Of a DNA stretch of 64,000 bases, positions 54,552 through 63,880 are shown piece by piece. The DNA comes from Magnetaquiglobus sp039908105 (lineage in GTDB: Bacteria > Pseudomonadota > Magnetococcia > Magnetococcales > Magnetaquicoccaceae). The stretch lies in NCBI GenBank assembly GCA_039908105.1, contig JAMOBI010000027.1, forward strand, positions 1-64,000, read 5' to 3'. A model generated the notes under the pieces. The model made no database searches, was not told where the DNA came from, and saw nothing but the letters and a program-made list of their open reading frames with translations. Within the stretch, counting starts at the first letter, position 1; every line of letters starts with the position of its first letter. Both the position numbers and the translations under genes were made by a program.

Positions 54552-54977
54552 TCAAGGCCACTTCGGCTGCGGCGGTTCCGGAGATTTGGCCCCAGCCGCA
54601 GGCTTGGCCGCTCCTGGCGGAGCCGATGCCGCAGGTTTGGCCGCTCCCGGCGGAGCCGATGCCGCAGGCTTGGTGGCAGCCGCCGGCGGCTTGATCGTCG
54701 GGGGCGGATTCAACAACGCCTCGGTCTCCTCATCGGTCGGTGTGGGATCCGACTCCTCCTCCGCGTGCATCCGGTCATGGGTCAGATCGTTCAGACACTG
54801 CCGCAGGTAGGCCTCTTTATGCTCCGCCTGGATGCCATCTTCCACGGCATAACGGTCGCAGGCCACCTTGGGATCGTAACCAGCCGGGGGAGTCGCCGCA
54901 CTCGCTGCCGCACGCGCGTTCCCGATGACTCCCAGCGCCACGATCGTCATGCAAGAGAAACCCAGAATCCTGAACAT
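54552..54977 (-). CDS. Exported protein, paralogue with Ala/Pro repeats
   Basis: 141 residues from ATG 54977; an upstream in-frame start at 55079 would hide the signal peptide (MFRILGFSCMTIVALGVIG). The domain CDRYAVEDGIQAEHKEAYLRQ ... CLNDL aligns with the neighbour at 54175. The C-terminus has AAKPAASAPPG repeats from a 33-bp DNA repeat. Periplasmic, unknown role. Confidence 0.55.
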   Translation of the reverse strand: MFRILGFSCMTIVALGVIGNARAAASAATPPAGYDPKVACDRYAVEDGIQAEHKEAYLRQCLNDLTHDRMHAEEESDPTPTDEETEALLNPPPTIKPPAAATKPAASAPPGAAKPAASAPPGAAKPAAGAKSPEPPQPKWP

Positions 54978-55109
54978 GGTGTCCGGTTCATCAGGAAGAG
55001 TGGAATGAAGCCTCGATGGCCGCCAGGCAACCGCTGGCGTAAAAAAGGTCAAAATAGGGGTGAATCCAACTGAATGCAAATCAAAAAATCACCGATCCCA
55101 TCAATTTAT

Positions 55110-55360
55110 TGTAGGGGGTGAGGGGGGGATCCCCCCATCATGCACATCTCTTTTTACCGTGGAACTCTGCTTTTGGAGTTCCACGGTAAAAAACGGAAAC
55201 GATGCCCGCAAAGGGGACGCGCGGCGCATTTTTCGCAAAAAACGCGAAAAATGGTTCTTGATGAAGAGCGTGCTTCAAGCAAAACCCAAGGAGAGGACTC
55301 TTCCGGACCCGCTCTTTTTTTTCACCGGAAAAAACGACTCATGCCAAGCCGGATCTGGGT
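55110..55360 (-). repeat. Modular palindromic repeat (reverse, variant apex)
   Basis: It holds GTGGAACTC...GAGTTCCAC, the CGCAAAAAACGCG stem and a degenerate GAGAGGACTCTTCC terminator hairpin before CGCTCTTTTTTTT. It reaches the stop of the gene at 55361. Confidence 0.75.
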
Positions 55361-55669
55361 TTAATCCTTGACCACCACCTCTTGACGGATGCGGCTGGAT
55401 TCCGGCAGATCGACCGATTGATGCAATACCGCACCCATGGCATCGTTGACCATGCCCTGAATGCGCCTTTCCACCATATGGTGGGGCGTGAACAGGACTG
55501 GCACCACCAGACGACCTCGGGTAACGCCCGGATCCGACAAGGTGACCCGATCCAGAACCGGGTAAGGTCGATCCGGCACCTCAAAGGGAATTTCAGGCTG
55601 ACGTGCCGGGGGGTCGGCATGCTGCCGCGTCTGCTGAACACTCGGTTCCGCTGTCATGGAGATCTTCAT
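55361..55669 (-). CDS. Hypothetical protein
   Basis: 102 residues from ATG 55669, which has GGAGGTGG 6 bp upstream. The core RGRLVVPVLFTPHHMVERRI and GMVNDAMGAVLHQSVDLPES shows no known domain. Cytosolic by sequence. Confidence 0.5.
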   Translation of the reverse strand: MKISMTAEPSVQQTRQHADPPARQPEIPFEVPDRPYPVLDRVTLSDPGVTRGRLVVPVLFTPHHMVERRIQGMVNDAMGAVLHQSVDLPESSRIRQEVVVKD

Positions 55670-55871
55670 CGTTTCCACCTCCAACCAATAACCCTATCCA
55701 AGCGAATCGTACCATCGATGAAATCTGGACGCCCCGCTTGGGAAACTGTATCGGTTGCGACGCGCAAAAAATAAGTAAAAAATTGGCAATGGCGGGCATA
55801 CGCTGCCGCAATTGAGGCGAACGCGCAATCATGCCCGTATGGCAAAAGAGCTCACCAAGGAGGCGAGACGA

Positions 55872-56405
55872 TCACGGAAGATGCTTGTGAATCCAGACTG
55901 CCAGATCCAGGCGTCGCACGTATGCGGTTGTATCCACGGTCAAATCTGCGGCACGACGGTAGAAGGGGTCGCGGTGGCGCATGATCGCCTCCTCGGAAAA
56001 AAGCTGGCTCAATGCGGGACGATTGGGATCCCGGATGGTGCGTTCCGCCAATCTGGCCGGGTCGCCGGTCAAGTGGACCACGAAACCGTTCTGTTTTAAC
56101 AAGGAGACTTTACGATCGCTGAAGATCTCCTGACCATCCGCATCCAGATCGACCACCACGCCGCCACCGGTGTCGATGATGAGGCCATCGAGCCGCATCA
56201 CCTTCTCGACCACGGTATGTTCCAGATCGCGAAACCGCCGCCAGTCTCCGTCCATCCGGCGCAGAATCTCTGGAATCGGCAATCCGTCGTTTTCGTAGGA
56301 GATGAGCAGATCGGTAGAGAGCACCGGATAACGGATTTGACGGGCCAGGGCACGACTGACGCTCGACTTGCCCACGCCGCGCGGTCCGATCAGGACGACG
56401 TTCAT
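55872..56405 (-). CDS. aroK: Shikimate kinase-like protein
   Basis: 177 residues, usual length. Walker A GPRGVGKSS (7-15), acceptor-side Asp in LSTDLLISYE, Arg in WRRFRDLEH, the GGG loop DTGGGVVVD, and the lid with RDPNRPALSQL. It phosphorylates shikimate in aromatic amino acid synthesis. Canonical enzymes read DTDxxIE where this has STDLLIS, so it could be a diverged member. Overlaps a membrane-protein gene by 4 bp. Confidence 0.8.
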   Translation of the reverse strand: MNVVLIGPRGVGKSSVSRALARQIRYPVLSTDLLISYENDGLPIPEILRRMDGDWRRFRDLEHTVVEKVMRLDGLIIDTGGGVVVDLDADGQEIFSDRKVSLLKQNGFVVHLTGDPARLAERTIRDPNRPALSQLFSEEAIMRHRDPFYRRAADLTVDTTAYVRRLDLAVWIHKHLP

Positions 56406-56659
56406 TCCGGCTTGCGACCCGCAAAATGGCGCTGTGCCTTAAGAATCACCAGCACCTGTGGTGTTCCGTGCACAAAGAGATCAAAAATATCGATCGGACG
56501 GGAGAGCTCACCGGTAAAAAGCATGCGCAGCTTTTCAATCAGATGGGGTTCCGGGGCGATCGGCGCCACAGCGAGCCAGGCAGCCAGCATCAAAAGGATC
56601 GGCCAGGGGATCCGATCGAGCCAATGAGTGGGGGATTGGGTGGGAGGCACTGTGTTCAT
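56402..56659 (-). CDS. Small membrane protein upstream of aroK
   Basis: About 85 residues from ATG 56659 (MNTVPP); a second Met three codons earlier exists. One membrane segment (WPILLMLAAWLAVAPIAP), then a cytosolic tail. Translationally coupled to the kinase gene (ATGA overlap). Function unknown. Confidence 0.55.
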   Translation of the reverse strand: MNTVPPTQSPTHWLDRIPWPILLMLAAWLAVAPIAPEPHLIEKLRMLFTGELSRPIDIFDLFVHGTPQVLVILKAQRHFAGRKPE

Positions 56660-56673
56660 GGTCCTCATTTTTT

Positions 56674-56989
56674 ACCATGGAGCTTTCGCTTTTGTAGTTC
56701 CACGGGTGGAGGGTGAGGGGGGTTCTCCCCATCATGCTCGTGAATCAACCAAGCTGATTTGACTGGTTGCAATGGGCTGGAACGCCAGTTGCTCAACCTT
56801 GAAGCCTCTGTCACGCGGCTTTGTTCTTGGGCCATGTTCGCGGGATTGTTTTGCAAAAGATGCAAAACAATCCCGCGAACATGGCGACGCGCGGCCTTCG
56901 TGAGAGTCGTTTCCGCTTTTTGGAAACGACTCTCACATCTTGCACGCAGCCATGCAAAAAACTACGCATCCCAAAATTGGGTGCGGTTT
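56674..56989 (+). repeat. Modular palindromic repeat (forward, variant)
   Basis: It contains the stem ATGTTCGCGGGATTGTTTTGC / GCAAAACAATCCCGCGAACAT, then GAGAGTCGTTTCC/GGAAACGACTCTC and the GGTGCGGTTT end. Here two apical stems occur in series. Confidence 0.8.
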
Positions 56990-57219
56990 AAGTTTATTTG
57001 CATCCACCCGAAAAGAAAACCCTCTTTTCGACAAGGGGCAGAATTTCATATCCAGCTGTTCACCCACTCCACACACCTCGTTCATTCGTGCGTTCTGTCT
57101 TCGATCTGGTCAGACTCATGACCCGGAGAACAGGATAGAGGAAAATTGCTGTTGACCCCCTGGCCTGGATCGCCTAAAATTAGAGAAATAGGTCGTGTGG
57201 GTATCCGGTTTTTCCAAGC

Positions 57220-57293
57220 GCGGGTGTCGTCTAATGGTAGGGCCTAAGCTTCCCAAGCTTAAGGCGGGAGTTCGATTCTCCTCACCCGCTCCA
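57220..57293 (+). tRNA. tRNA-Gly(CCC)
   Basis: 74 nt fold as a cloverleaf: acceptor GCGGGTG/CACCCGC, anticodon stem TAAGC/GCTTA around TTCCCAA (anticodon CCC), T-arm with GTTCGATTC, and encoded CCA. Confidence 0.95.
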
Positions 57294-57345
57294 ACTTTTC
57301 TTCCGTTGCCCCCCTTCTCCCCGCCCCTGCCTTTGTGCGCGCATC

Positions 57346-58164
57346 ATGACGGAATTGAAACAGTTTTTAAAGCACCATCCACTCACAGCACCGCTCTACC
57401 GCTGGCTCTATTACCTCTATTACAAATCCAAGGGATTCTCCTGGGCCCGTTTCCGTCGCGTGCTCACACCGTCCTATTGGATCAAATCTTGGCACAACCG
57501 CAAACAGTCGTTCGACCATCTCTACGGTGTCGATACCTCGGGCCGCATCGGGATGCTCGATCTTGAAATCGACTCCCCCAACCGCTTCAAAGGGGTCGAG
57601 TATCAAGGCACGCACGAACTGCTTTTCCGGGCGGTGATGGATCTGACCACCATCCCGAAAGAGGGAACGATTTTCATCGATCTGGGCGCCGGCAAGGGGC
57701 GTGCCCTGCTGTTGGCTTCCTTCTATCCTTTCCAGCGGATCATCGGTGTGGAGTTCGCCAAAAAGCTTTGCGACATCGCCAATCAAAACTTCCTGCGCTT
57801 TCGCAGTTCCCAGCAGCGCTGCACAGCTCTTTCCATCCTTCATTTGGATGTCACCGACTACACCATTCCGGATGAACCGGTCCTCATCTACATGTCCAAC
57901 CCTTTCAACCGGGAGATCATGCAGTCGGTTCGGGTCCGCATCGAAGAGCGTATTCAGCGCTCATGCGAGTCTTTGATCATCGTCTACGGCAACCCCCGAC
58001 AGGTTGAGGTACTCAATGACTCACCCTGGTTGATCGAGGATTCGCACGCCAGCCTCGCCGGTGCCTCTGACCCTCGCGTACACCAGATTTTTACCGTGCA
58101 TCGGGTCCGTCATCATCCGGACAATGCGCACATGAATCCGGTTCACGCAGCCAACTCCGCATGA
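57346..58164 (+). CDS. SAM-dependent methyltransferase, class I
   Basis: 272 residues. Motif I FIDLGAGKGRALLLAS (about 105-120) and IGVEFAKKLCDIA next to it bind SAM; VLIYMSNPFN (about 185) is a motif IV-like segment. The N-terminal 60 residues are basic and aromatic. Similar proteins are annotated as DOT1-like or small-molecule methyltransferases; the substrate is unknown. It sits upstream of a radical SAM gene and a glycosyltransferase in the same direction, suggesting one pathway. Confidence 0.75.
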   Translation: MTELKQFLKHHPLTAPLYRWLYYLYYKSKGFSWARFRRVLTPSYWIKSWHNRKQSFDHLYGVDTSGRIGMLDLEIDSPNRFKGVEYQGTHELLFRAVMDLTTIPKEGTIFIDLGAGKGRALLLASFYPFQRIIGVEFAKKLCDIANQNFLRFRSSQQRCTALSILHLDVTDYTIPDEPVLIYMSNPFNREIMQSVRVRIEERIQRSCESLIIVYGNPRQVEVLNDSPWLIEDSHASLAGASDPRVHQIFTVHRVRHHPDNAHMNPVHAANSA

Positions 58165-58174
58165 ACGGACTCTT

Positions 58175-59293
58175 TTGCCAGTCGTGCCGGAAGTGATCCC
58201 ACACCTTCTCCCCTGGCGATTTCTGCATCTGGCACGCGCGCTCCTCGCTTCCAACCTGCTGCGCACCCATCCCAAGCCCTACAAATTGACCTTTGCCATC
58301 ACCAACCGCTGTAATGCCCAGTGCCGGCACTGCGACATCTGGCAGAAGGTCGAACCGGCCACACCTCTGCGTTTGGATGAGATCGAACGCTTTTTCTCGC
58401 GCTATCCGCACTGGGCCTGGATCGATTTGACCGGTGGCGAACCGTTTCTGCGGCCCGATCTACTCTTGCTGGTGGAGGCGATCTTAAAGCGTGTCAAAAG
58501 GCTCTATCATCTGCATCTGCCGACCAACGCGGTCTCGCCAACCTTGACCATCCAGCGGATCGAGGCGATCCTGGCGCTCAACCCGCCACGTCTGACCATC
58601 AGCCTGAGCCTCGACGGGCCACCCGATCAGCACGACCTCCTGCGCGGTGTATCCGGCAACTGGCATGGGGTGATGGAGGTCTGGGAGCACTTCAGACGCC
58701 ATCCGGATCCGCGATTGCAGCTGTTCTTTGGCTTCACCCTGTCGGATCACACCCTCGGTACGCTGCCGATAACCATGCAATCCGTCAAAGAACGCTTTCC
58801 GGAAATCGATGCGCGCGCCTGGCATTTGAACATCGCCCACCATTCGGATCACTATTACGGCAATCCGAAAACCCGGCTGCGCTCCCTTGAAAGCACTGCA
58901 GCCTTCGAGGCCGAGATCTCCCGCTTGCATGCGCAAAAGATCATCCGCCGCTGGATCGATCCGGTCGCCTTTCTCGAGTGCCTCTACCTGTCGTATGCGC
59001 GGGCTTTCGTACGCGGCGTTACCCATCCCATGCCTTGTCGTGCTGTGGACGCCTCGCTCTTTTTGGCCTCGGATGGCACACTCTATCCGTGCAGCATCTG
59101 GAATCGTCCGCTCGGAAATCTGCGCGATCACGATTTCGATCTCATGCAACTGCTGGTTTCTCCGCTTGTCCAGTCAATCCGCGCCGAAATTCAGGCCAAC
59201 CACTGTCCAGGCTGCTGGACTCCATGCGATGCCTACCCAACCATTCTGGGCAATCTTCTGCCCACTCTCTCCGGCCACACGATTCCTCCATGA
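58175..59293 (+). CDS. Radical SAM protein with SPASM-like C-terminus
   Basis: 372 residues; start TTG 58175, or GTG shortly after. The CNAQCRHC motif (CxxxCxxC) binds the 4Fe-4S cluster, followed by DLTGGEPFLRPDLL and a TIM-barrel core. Late cysteines in MPCRAVDAS, YPCSIWN and CPGCWTPCDA indicate auxiliary clusters. It could modify a peptide or small molecule. It overlaps the glycosyltransferase by 4 bp. Confidence 0.85.
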   Translation: MPVVPEVIPHLLPWRFLHLARALLASNLLRTHPKPYKLTFAITNRCNAQCRHCDIWQKVEPATPLRLDEIERFFSRYPHWAWIDLTGGEPFLRPDLLLLVEAILKRVKRLYHLHLPTNAVSPTLTIQRIEAILALNPPRLTISLSLDGPPDQHDLLRGVSGNWHGVMEVWEHFRRHPDPRLQLFFGFTLSDHTLGTLPITMQSVKERFPEIDARAWHLNIAHHSDHYYGNPKTRLRSLESTAAFEAEISRLHAQKIIRRWIDPVAFLECLYLSYARAFVRGVTHPMPCRAVDASLFLASDGTLYPCSIWNRPLGNLRDHDFDLMQLLVSPLVQSIRAEIQANHCPGCWTPCDAYPTILGNLLPTLSGHTIPP

Positions 59294-59988
59294 CGATCTC
59301 AGCCGATCCATCCACATTTACCATCGTCATTCCAACCCGACACGAGGCGGAAACCATTGCCGAGATGGTGCGCTGCTGTCTGAACCATTCACCTCATGTG
59401 CTGGTGGTCGATTCGCTCTCCTCCGATGGCACTCCGGAGTTGGCCGAAGCTGCCGGTGCCCGCGTGCTGCGCGTGCCTCGTCTGGGCAAGGGGTATGCGA
59501 TTCGCGCCGCCATCCCCGAGATCCAGACTTCAATCGTGGTGTTCATCGATGCCGATGGCTCCCACGATGTGGCCGACATTCCCAAACTGGTGGCCCCGAT
59601 CCAGGCAGACCGGGCCGATCATGTGCAGGCCTCTCGTTTGACCGGCGGATCAAGCGAACTGCACGGCTCGTTTCAGGAGTTCTGGCGTTTGGCTGGCAGC
59701 TCCTTTATCACCGCCTGTATCAACTGGCGTTTCCGGGTGGCGATCAGCGATTCGCAAAACGGCTTTCGCGCCCTGCGTCTCGAAGTGTTGAAGCGGCTCA
59801 ACACGCGCGAGGAGATCACCACCATTGAGCAGGAGATGGTCATCCAAACGTTGAAAAAGGGGTTCCGACTGGCCGAAATTCCCAGCCACGAGCATGCCCG
59901 AATCTTCGGCACTTCGAAGATCCGGTTATCCAAAGTGTGGCTGCGTTATGGTTATGCCCTGCTGCGGGATCTGTTTTGGCAAGGATAA
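59290..59988 (+). CDS. Family 2 glycosyltransferase
   Basis: 232 residues from ATG 59290. GT-A fold: FTIVIPTRHEAETIAEMV, VVDSLSSDGT, the DxD-like VVFIDADGSHD, then an ISDSQNGFRALR acceptor region. Similar to dolichyl/polyprenyl-phosphate mannose synthase-type enzymes. It has no membrane segment. Final gene of the three-gene cluster. Confidence 0.88.
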   Translation: MTISADPSTFTIVIPTRHEAETIAEMVRCCLNHSPHVLVVDSLSSDGTPELAEAAGARVLRVPRLGKGYAIRAAIPEIQTSIVVFIDADGSHDVADIPKLVAPIQADRADHVQASRLTGGSSELHGSFQEFWRLAGSSFITACINWRFRVAISDSQNGFRALRLEVLKRLNTREEITTIEQEMVIQTLKKGFRLAEIPSHEHARIFGTSKIRLSKVWLRYGYALLRDLFWQG

Positions 59989-60022
59989 TCCTGGTGGGTC
60001 GACAGAGCTGATTTGACAACTT

Positions 60023-60250
60023 AAACCGCAACCATCACGGGATGCGTAGTTCCATTAATAGGGGTCCAGGGGAATTATCCCCCTGGTGGGATCCAAGGGC
60101 AAAGCCCTTGGGACTTTGTTTTTGACTTTAGCGCGCTCTTCTCAAGAAGCATTTTTCGCGTTTTTTGCGAAAAATGCGCCGCGCGCCGCCTTGGATGCGG
60201 GATTGTTTTGCGCCTTTTGCAAAACAATCCCGCGAACATGACCCAAGATC
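60023..60250 (+). repeat. Modular palindromic repeat (forward, variant end)
   Basis: Starts AAACCGCAACC; includes GGGGTCCAGGGGAATTATCCCC, the AAGCATTTTTCGCG stem and GATGCGGGATTGTTTTGC/GCAAAACAATCCCGC. Confidence 0.8.
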
Positions 60251-60279
60251 CGAGCGGCCAAATTGCTGCGCAAGTTGGC

Positions 60280-60326
60280 AGGCCCTCCCTGGCCTGCACC
60301 GGCTGTTTGGCAATCGACAAACAGCC
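60280..60326 (-). terminator. Twin hairpins after the MBL/hemerythrin gene
   Basis: GCAGGCC/GGCCTGC (about 60280-60298) and GGCTGTTTG/CAAACAGCC (60301-60326) lie just past the 3' end of the minus-strand gene. Likely terminator; no long T-run. Confidence 0.5.
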
Positions 60327-60333
60327 ACTGAAC

Positions 60334-62946
60334 TCAATACACCCCCCGACCATTCAAGAAGGCGCTGTACCTGCGATCTTCATTCAAGACGTGCTTGACC
60401 AACCACTCATCGAAGAACCCCTTGAAATCGATCCCCACCGGATCGTCGCTTTTGAGAAGGTGATCGCGGTACTCCTGCACCTGCTGTTCCAACTGACGAT
60501 GGCTCTCCTTGTGCGATACCATCTCCGGATAGGCGTAACGCTCCATGAGCCGCTCCTCGGCGATGAAATGGTACTCGGTATAATTCACCAGCGCATTCAA
60601 CGCCCCTTCCAGCGAGGCACGGCTTTCGTCGGAACGCAAGATGCCGATGATCGCATTGGCAATCTCCGTCAACCGCTTGTGGTGAATGTCCATCTCCAGG
60701 ATCTGGATGTCAAAGGCACTGTTCCAGCGGAACAGGGCGTCATCCTCACTGGCGTGGATCATGCGCGCGGTGCGGGCGTGATCTCCCTCGAAAAGCTTCC
60801 AGCGCACGATCGGAATATCACGCAGCCGCGCAGCGGGAATCGGCAACAGTTCGGTCTCCTCCAGGGCCTGAAAACGGTACAGACATGGACGACCAAAGAT
60901 GGCCGTCTCCTCGCCGAAGTGATCACGCGCCTCCAGAATCTCCATCCGTTCCCCCCCCAGAGTACGCTCCACGCGTCCCGAAACGATCAGGTTGAGTTCG
61001 GAGAGATCTTGACAGCCAATCACGCTGCCAGCGGGCCAATGGCGCGTCTGCAACCTGTCCGCCACACGGCTTAAAATCGGATCCGGCACCCCTTCGGCGA
61101 ACAGCGCGCTCGATTGCAGAAACGCCCGCGCCTCGGCGGTCCTGACGATACGCGTCTTGAAGTCGTTGCGCCGTACCAGTTCGCGATACAAAAAGACCGG
61201 TATCTCCAACGCCTGGGCAAAACAGGCGGTACTGTAGGTATAGCTCGAAGGCTCCTCCTCCAGGGTGGCCACCTCACCGATCATGGTGCCGCTGTAAAGC
61301 CGGCCCAGATAGTTTTCGCTGGTACGAATTTTTTCCACCACGCCGGTGAGGATCAGGTAGATGTTCTTGGGCTGCTCCCCCTCCTTGAGCAGGATCATCC
61401 CGGGCTTGAAGTTGACGATCGGATTGTTGAGCAGAATGCGCAGTTGATGGATCGGGATGTCCGGCATGGCGGATTCGAGGAACGAAAAGGCGCTGCGGCG
61501 CGAAAAATCGGATTGGCCGGCGATCAGCACATCCATCATCCCGTGCGGGGCATTGGAGCCGATTTCACGCTCCTCGGGGGTCAATTCGCGCGCCAGATGG
61601 GCCAGCAGGATCCGATCCGAGGTGTCGCTCTTGAAATCCTTGGCCACGCCATGAATCATGCCGCCGCCGATGTCGAGTTTTTTCAACGTCGCGGGGGTGA
61701 GATACTCGTCGCGGATCCGCTCGAAGTAGGCGCGATCGATCCCCGGACGGCTCGGATCGTCGGTGATCATCTTTTCCAGTACGTCCAGGGCAACGATGTC
61801 GGCAAAGTGGGCGTAGCTGCGATAGCCATCCTGCCAGAGGGTTCTGAAGATGAAAATCGTGGTTTCGAGCGGATGGGGGGAGTTGATCGGACGCACCTCC
61901 AACCCATCGATGTTGTTCCAGGTTCCTGCTTCAAGATCGATGATTTCAAAGAATTCGCCGAATCGTTCCTCCTCGATGGAGAGCAGGGCGGCCAGTTTTT
62001 TCTCCGCGCTCGATCGGACCAGTGGTGTTGCGTAATAGCGGATTTTGCGGCCCGAGCGCATCAGCGTGGTGATGCCGGCGAAATGATCATCATGGGCATG
62101 GGTGTGGAAGACCCCCTCGATCTCGTCAATGCCGATGCCCAAAGCCAACAGATTGGCGAACAGATTGGGTCCGGCGTCGACCAGGTAGATCTTGCCGTGG
62201 AACATCAGGATGCTCGACATGCTCGGACGATTCACATCCCAGCCATCCCCCTCGCCGGATTGAACCACCGCGAAATATTCCCGGGACAGAGACTGGAATC
62301 CCAACGGATAGGCCGATTCGTAGCGTTCCCCAGGTGCGAGGTTGAGATCCACGCTCACCGTTTCGTCTCCATGGGAGAACTCGTAGACGTTCCGCGCCAC
62401 CCGGCGGATGAAGGCACCATTGCGGATCTCGACCATCCCATCCCCGACCACACAGGTATCCAGGAGCGCATGGGTGGAGCGGATCGCGCCGAAAGCAAAG
62501 CGTAACTTGAGGCGCATCATCTGGCTGGCGGTCTCCGGATCAATACCGGCTGCCTCGATCTCCTCTTTGGAAACCAGACCGTAGTTGCCGCGATAAATGT
62601 ACTGCATCTGGGCATTCACCTGCTCGGCCATGCCGATCAGCAGTGGTTTTTGTCCAGTGTTGTTGGGGTGATTGGGGATGATCAACCCCTGCTTGTAGAG
62701 CATCTGCAACACCGGAAACTCGCCCAGATTGGACAACTCACCATTCTGGAGCATGCGATCCGACAACAGGATGGCATTGGGCCCGGTTTCGCACGGCATC
62801 CCCCTCTTTTCGGTGGCAATGATCAATCCGCGTTTCATCAGGTGTTTGACGCTGTCCATCGGGCAGCCACACAGGACGCGCAATCCGGCCTGCGGGATCT
62901 CCACCCAGTAGATCCCTTTGGCCACGGCGATTTTGATGATTTCCAC
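60334..62946 (-). CDS. Metallo-beta-lactamase / double cNMP-binding / hemerythrin protein
   Basis: About 870 residues from GTG 62946, with AGGGAG upstream; a TTG 30 bp earlier is in frame but contains that ribosome site. An N-terminal region of 200 residues; MBL fold about 230-490 with HTHAHDDHFAG; two cyclic-nucleotide-binding domains (IVNFKPGMILLKEGEQPKNI; WPAGSVIGCQDLSELNLIVS); a C-terminal hemerythrin with ILEMDIHHKRL, YTEYHFIAEERLM, VSHKESHRQL and WLVKHVLNEDRRY, the complete di-iron ligand set. It probably senses oxygen or redox state and a nucleotide to control an MBL hydrolase. Confidence 0.88.
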   Translation of the reverse strand: MEIIKIAVAKGIYWVEIPQAGLRVLCGCPMDSVKHLMKRGLIIATEKRGMPCETGPNAILLSDRMLQNGELSNLGEFPVLQMLYKQGLIIPNHPNNTGQKPLLIGMAEQVNAQMQYIYRGNYGLVSKEEIEAAGIDPETASQMMRLKLRFAFGAIRSTHALLDTCVVGDGMVEIRNGAFIRRVARNVYEFSHGDETVSVDLNLAPGERYESAYPLGFQSLSREYFAVVQSGEGDGWDVNRPSMSSILMFHGKIYLVDAGPNLFANLLALGIGIDEIEGVFHTHAHDDHFAGITTLMRSGRKIRYYATPLVRSSAEKKLAALLSIEEERFGEFFEIIDLEAGTWNNIDGLEVRPINSPHPLETTIFIFRTLWQDGYRSYAHFADIVALDVLEKMITDDPSRPGIDRAYFERIRDEYLTPATLKKLDIGGGMIHGVAKDFKSDTSDRILLAHLARELTPEEREIGSNAPHGMMDVLIAGQSDFSRRSAFSFLESAMPDIPIHQLRILLNNPIVNFKPGMILLKEGEQPKNIYLILTGVVEKIRTSENYLGRLYSGTMIGEVATLEEEPSSYTYSTACFAQALEIPVFLYRELVRRNDFKTRIVRTAEARAFLQSSALFAEGVPDPILSRVADRLQTRHWPAGSVIGCQDLSELNLIVSGRVERTLGGERMEILEARDHFGEETAIFGRPCLYRFQALEETELLPIPAARLRDIPIVRWKLFEGDHARTARMIHASEDDALFRWNSAFDIQILEMDIHHKRLTEIANAIIGILRSDESRASLEGALNALVNYTEYHFIAEERLMERYAYPEMVSHKESHRQLEQQVQEYRDHLLKSDDPVGIDFKGFFDEWLVKHVLNEDRRYSAFLNGRGVY

Positions 62947-63108
62947 GGACTTAAGCTCCCTTGATCGATGGGTCAATCCTTTTGGTCCAAGCCGTGCGCT
63001 TGTCCGGATACTGGCCTATACAAGCCGTAAGCAGCGCAAAGGTGAATCATCATCAATCAATCGATGTGTTCTTACAAGTCATTTTTCAGAAAAATTTTGC
63101 TCCAAACA

Positions 63109-63141
63109 AAAACGGCGGGAGCCGAGACTCCCGCCGCGTTT
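63109..63141 (-). terminator. Terminator of the exported Cys-rich protein gene
   Basis: CGGCGGGAG (63113-63121) pairs with CTCCCGCCG (63128-63136), flanked by A and T runs on the two sides. A classic bidirectional terminator. Confidence 0.8.
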
Positions 63142-63166
63142 TCTGCCCGATTTGGCGAGCGAAAAC

Positions 63167-63532
63167 TTATTTGCACTTATTGAAGTCGGGTCGATCGCCA
63201 GCGCAGAAGTTGGGCCCCTTGGGATCCGCCGCACCGGCATCGTTGAAGCCGCCCATCAGCACCTCGCCCTTGAACTTGGCCTTGATCACCTTCGATTTGG
63301 TGATGTCGGTGCGGTCGTTCGGGCAGGCCTTCTTGGCGGCCTCGATGCAGGCATCCTTGCTGTCGGCGGCATTATCCTTGTCGCAATCCGTTTTGCCGTC
63401 GCATTTGGCATAGGAGGTGGCCTCCTGTCCGGTGCAGGCAACACGGTGGTAGCTGACAACGCAATCCGCAGCCATGGCACTGCCGACCATACCGAAAACA
63501 GCCAGGAACAGGGAAACAGCAATTTTTTTCAT
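63167..63532 (-). CDS. Exported cysteine-rich protein
   Basis: 121 residues from ATG 63532 (AAGGAGTCC upstream). Signal peptide KKIAVSLFLAVFGMVGSAMA, cleaved near AA|DCVV. The mature part has eight Cys (DCVVSYHRVACTG, CDGKTDCDKD, DACIEAAKKACP, FCAGD, KCK), suggesting disulfides or metal binding. No family recognised. Periplasmic or secreted. Confidence 0.7.
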   Translation of the reverse strand: MKKIAVSLFLAVFGMVGSAMAADCVVSYHRVACTGQEATSYAKCDGKTDCDKDNAADSKDACIEAAKKACPNDRTDITKSKVIKAKFKGEVLMGGFNDAGAADPKGPNFCAGDRPDFNKCK

Positions 63533-63635
63533 GATGGACTCCTTAACTGGGGTGGGCATGAATACTGTATCTGTCCATTTTGAAATATCAATTCAGCCGG
63601 TGCAAGCTTTTTTGTTGCGATCTCTACATTTATTT

Positions 63636-63880
63636 AACCGCACCCATTTTGGGATGCGTAGTGTTTCGCAAGGCCGCGTGCAAAATGCGGGAGTCGTTTC
63701 CAAAAGGCGGAAACGACTCCCGCGAAGGCGGCGCGCGGCGCATTTTTCGCAAAAAACGCGAAAAATGCTTCTTGAGAAGAGCGCGCTAAAGTCAAAAGCA
63801 AAACCCTGGGAGAGGAATCTCCCAGACCCGCTCTTTTTTTTCACCAGTCAAAACGACACATTCCAAGCCGGGTGCGGTTT
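63636..63880 (-). repeat. Modular palindromic repeat (reverse, complete)
   Basis: The best full copy. Ends AACCGCACCC and GGGTGCGGTT; apical stem GCGGGAGTCGTTTCC / GGAAACGACTCCCGC; terminator-like CCTGGGAGAGGAATCTCCC then CGCTCTTTTTTTT. Confidence 0.9.

Noticed and set aside
61114..62505. Plus-strand open frame of 463 codons
   Set aside because: Antisense to the MBL/hemerythrin gene, with no recognisable domain or ribosome site.
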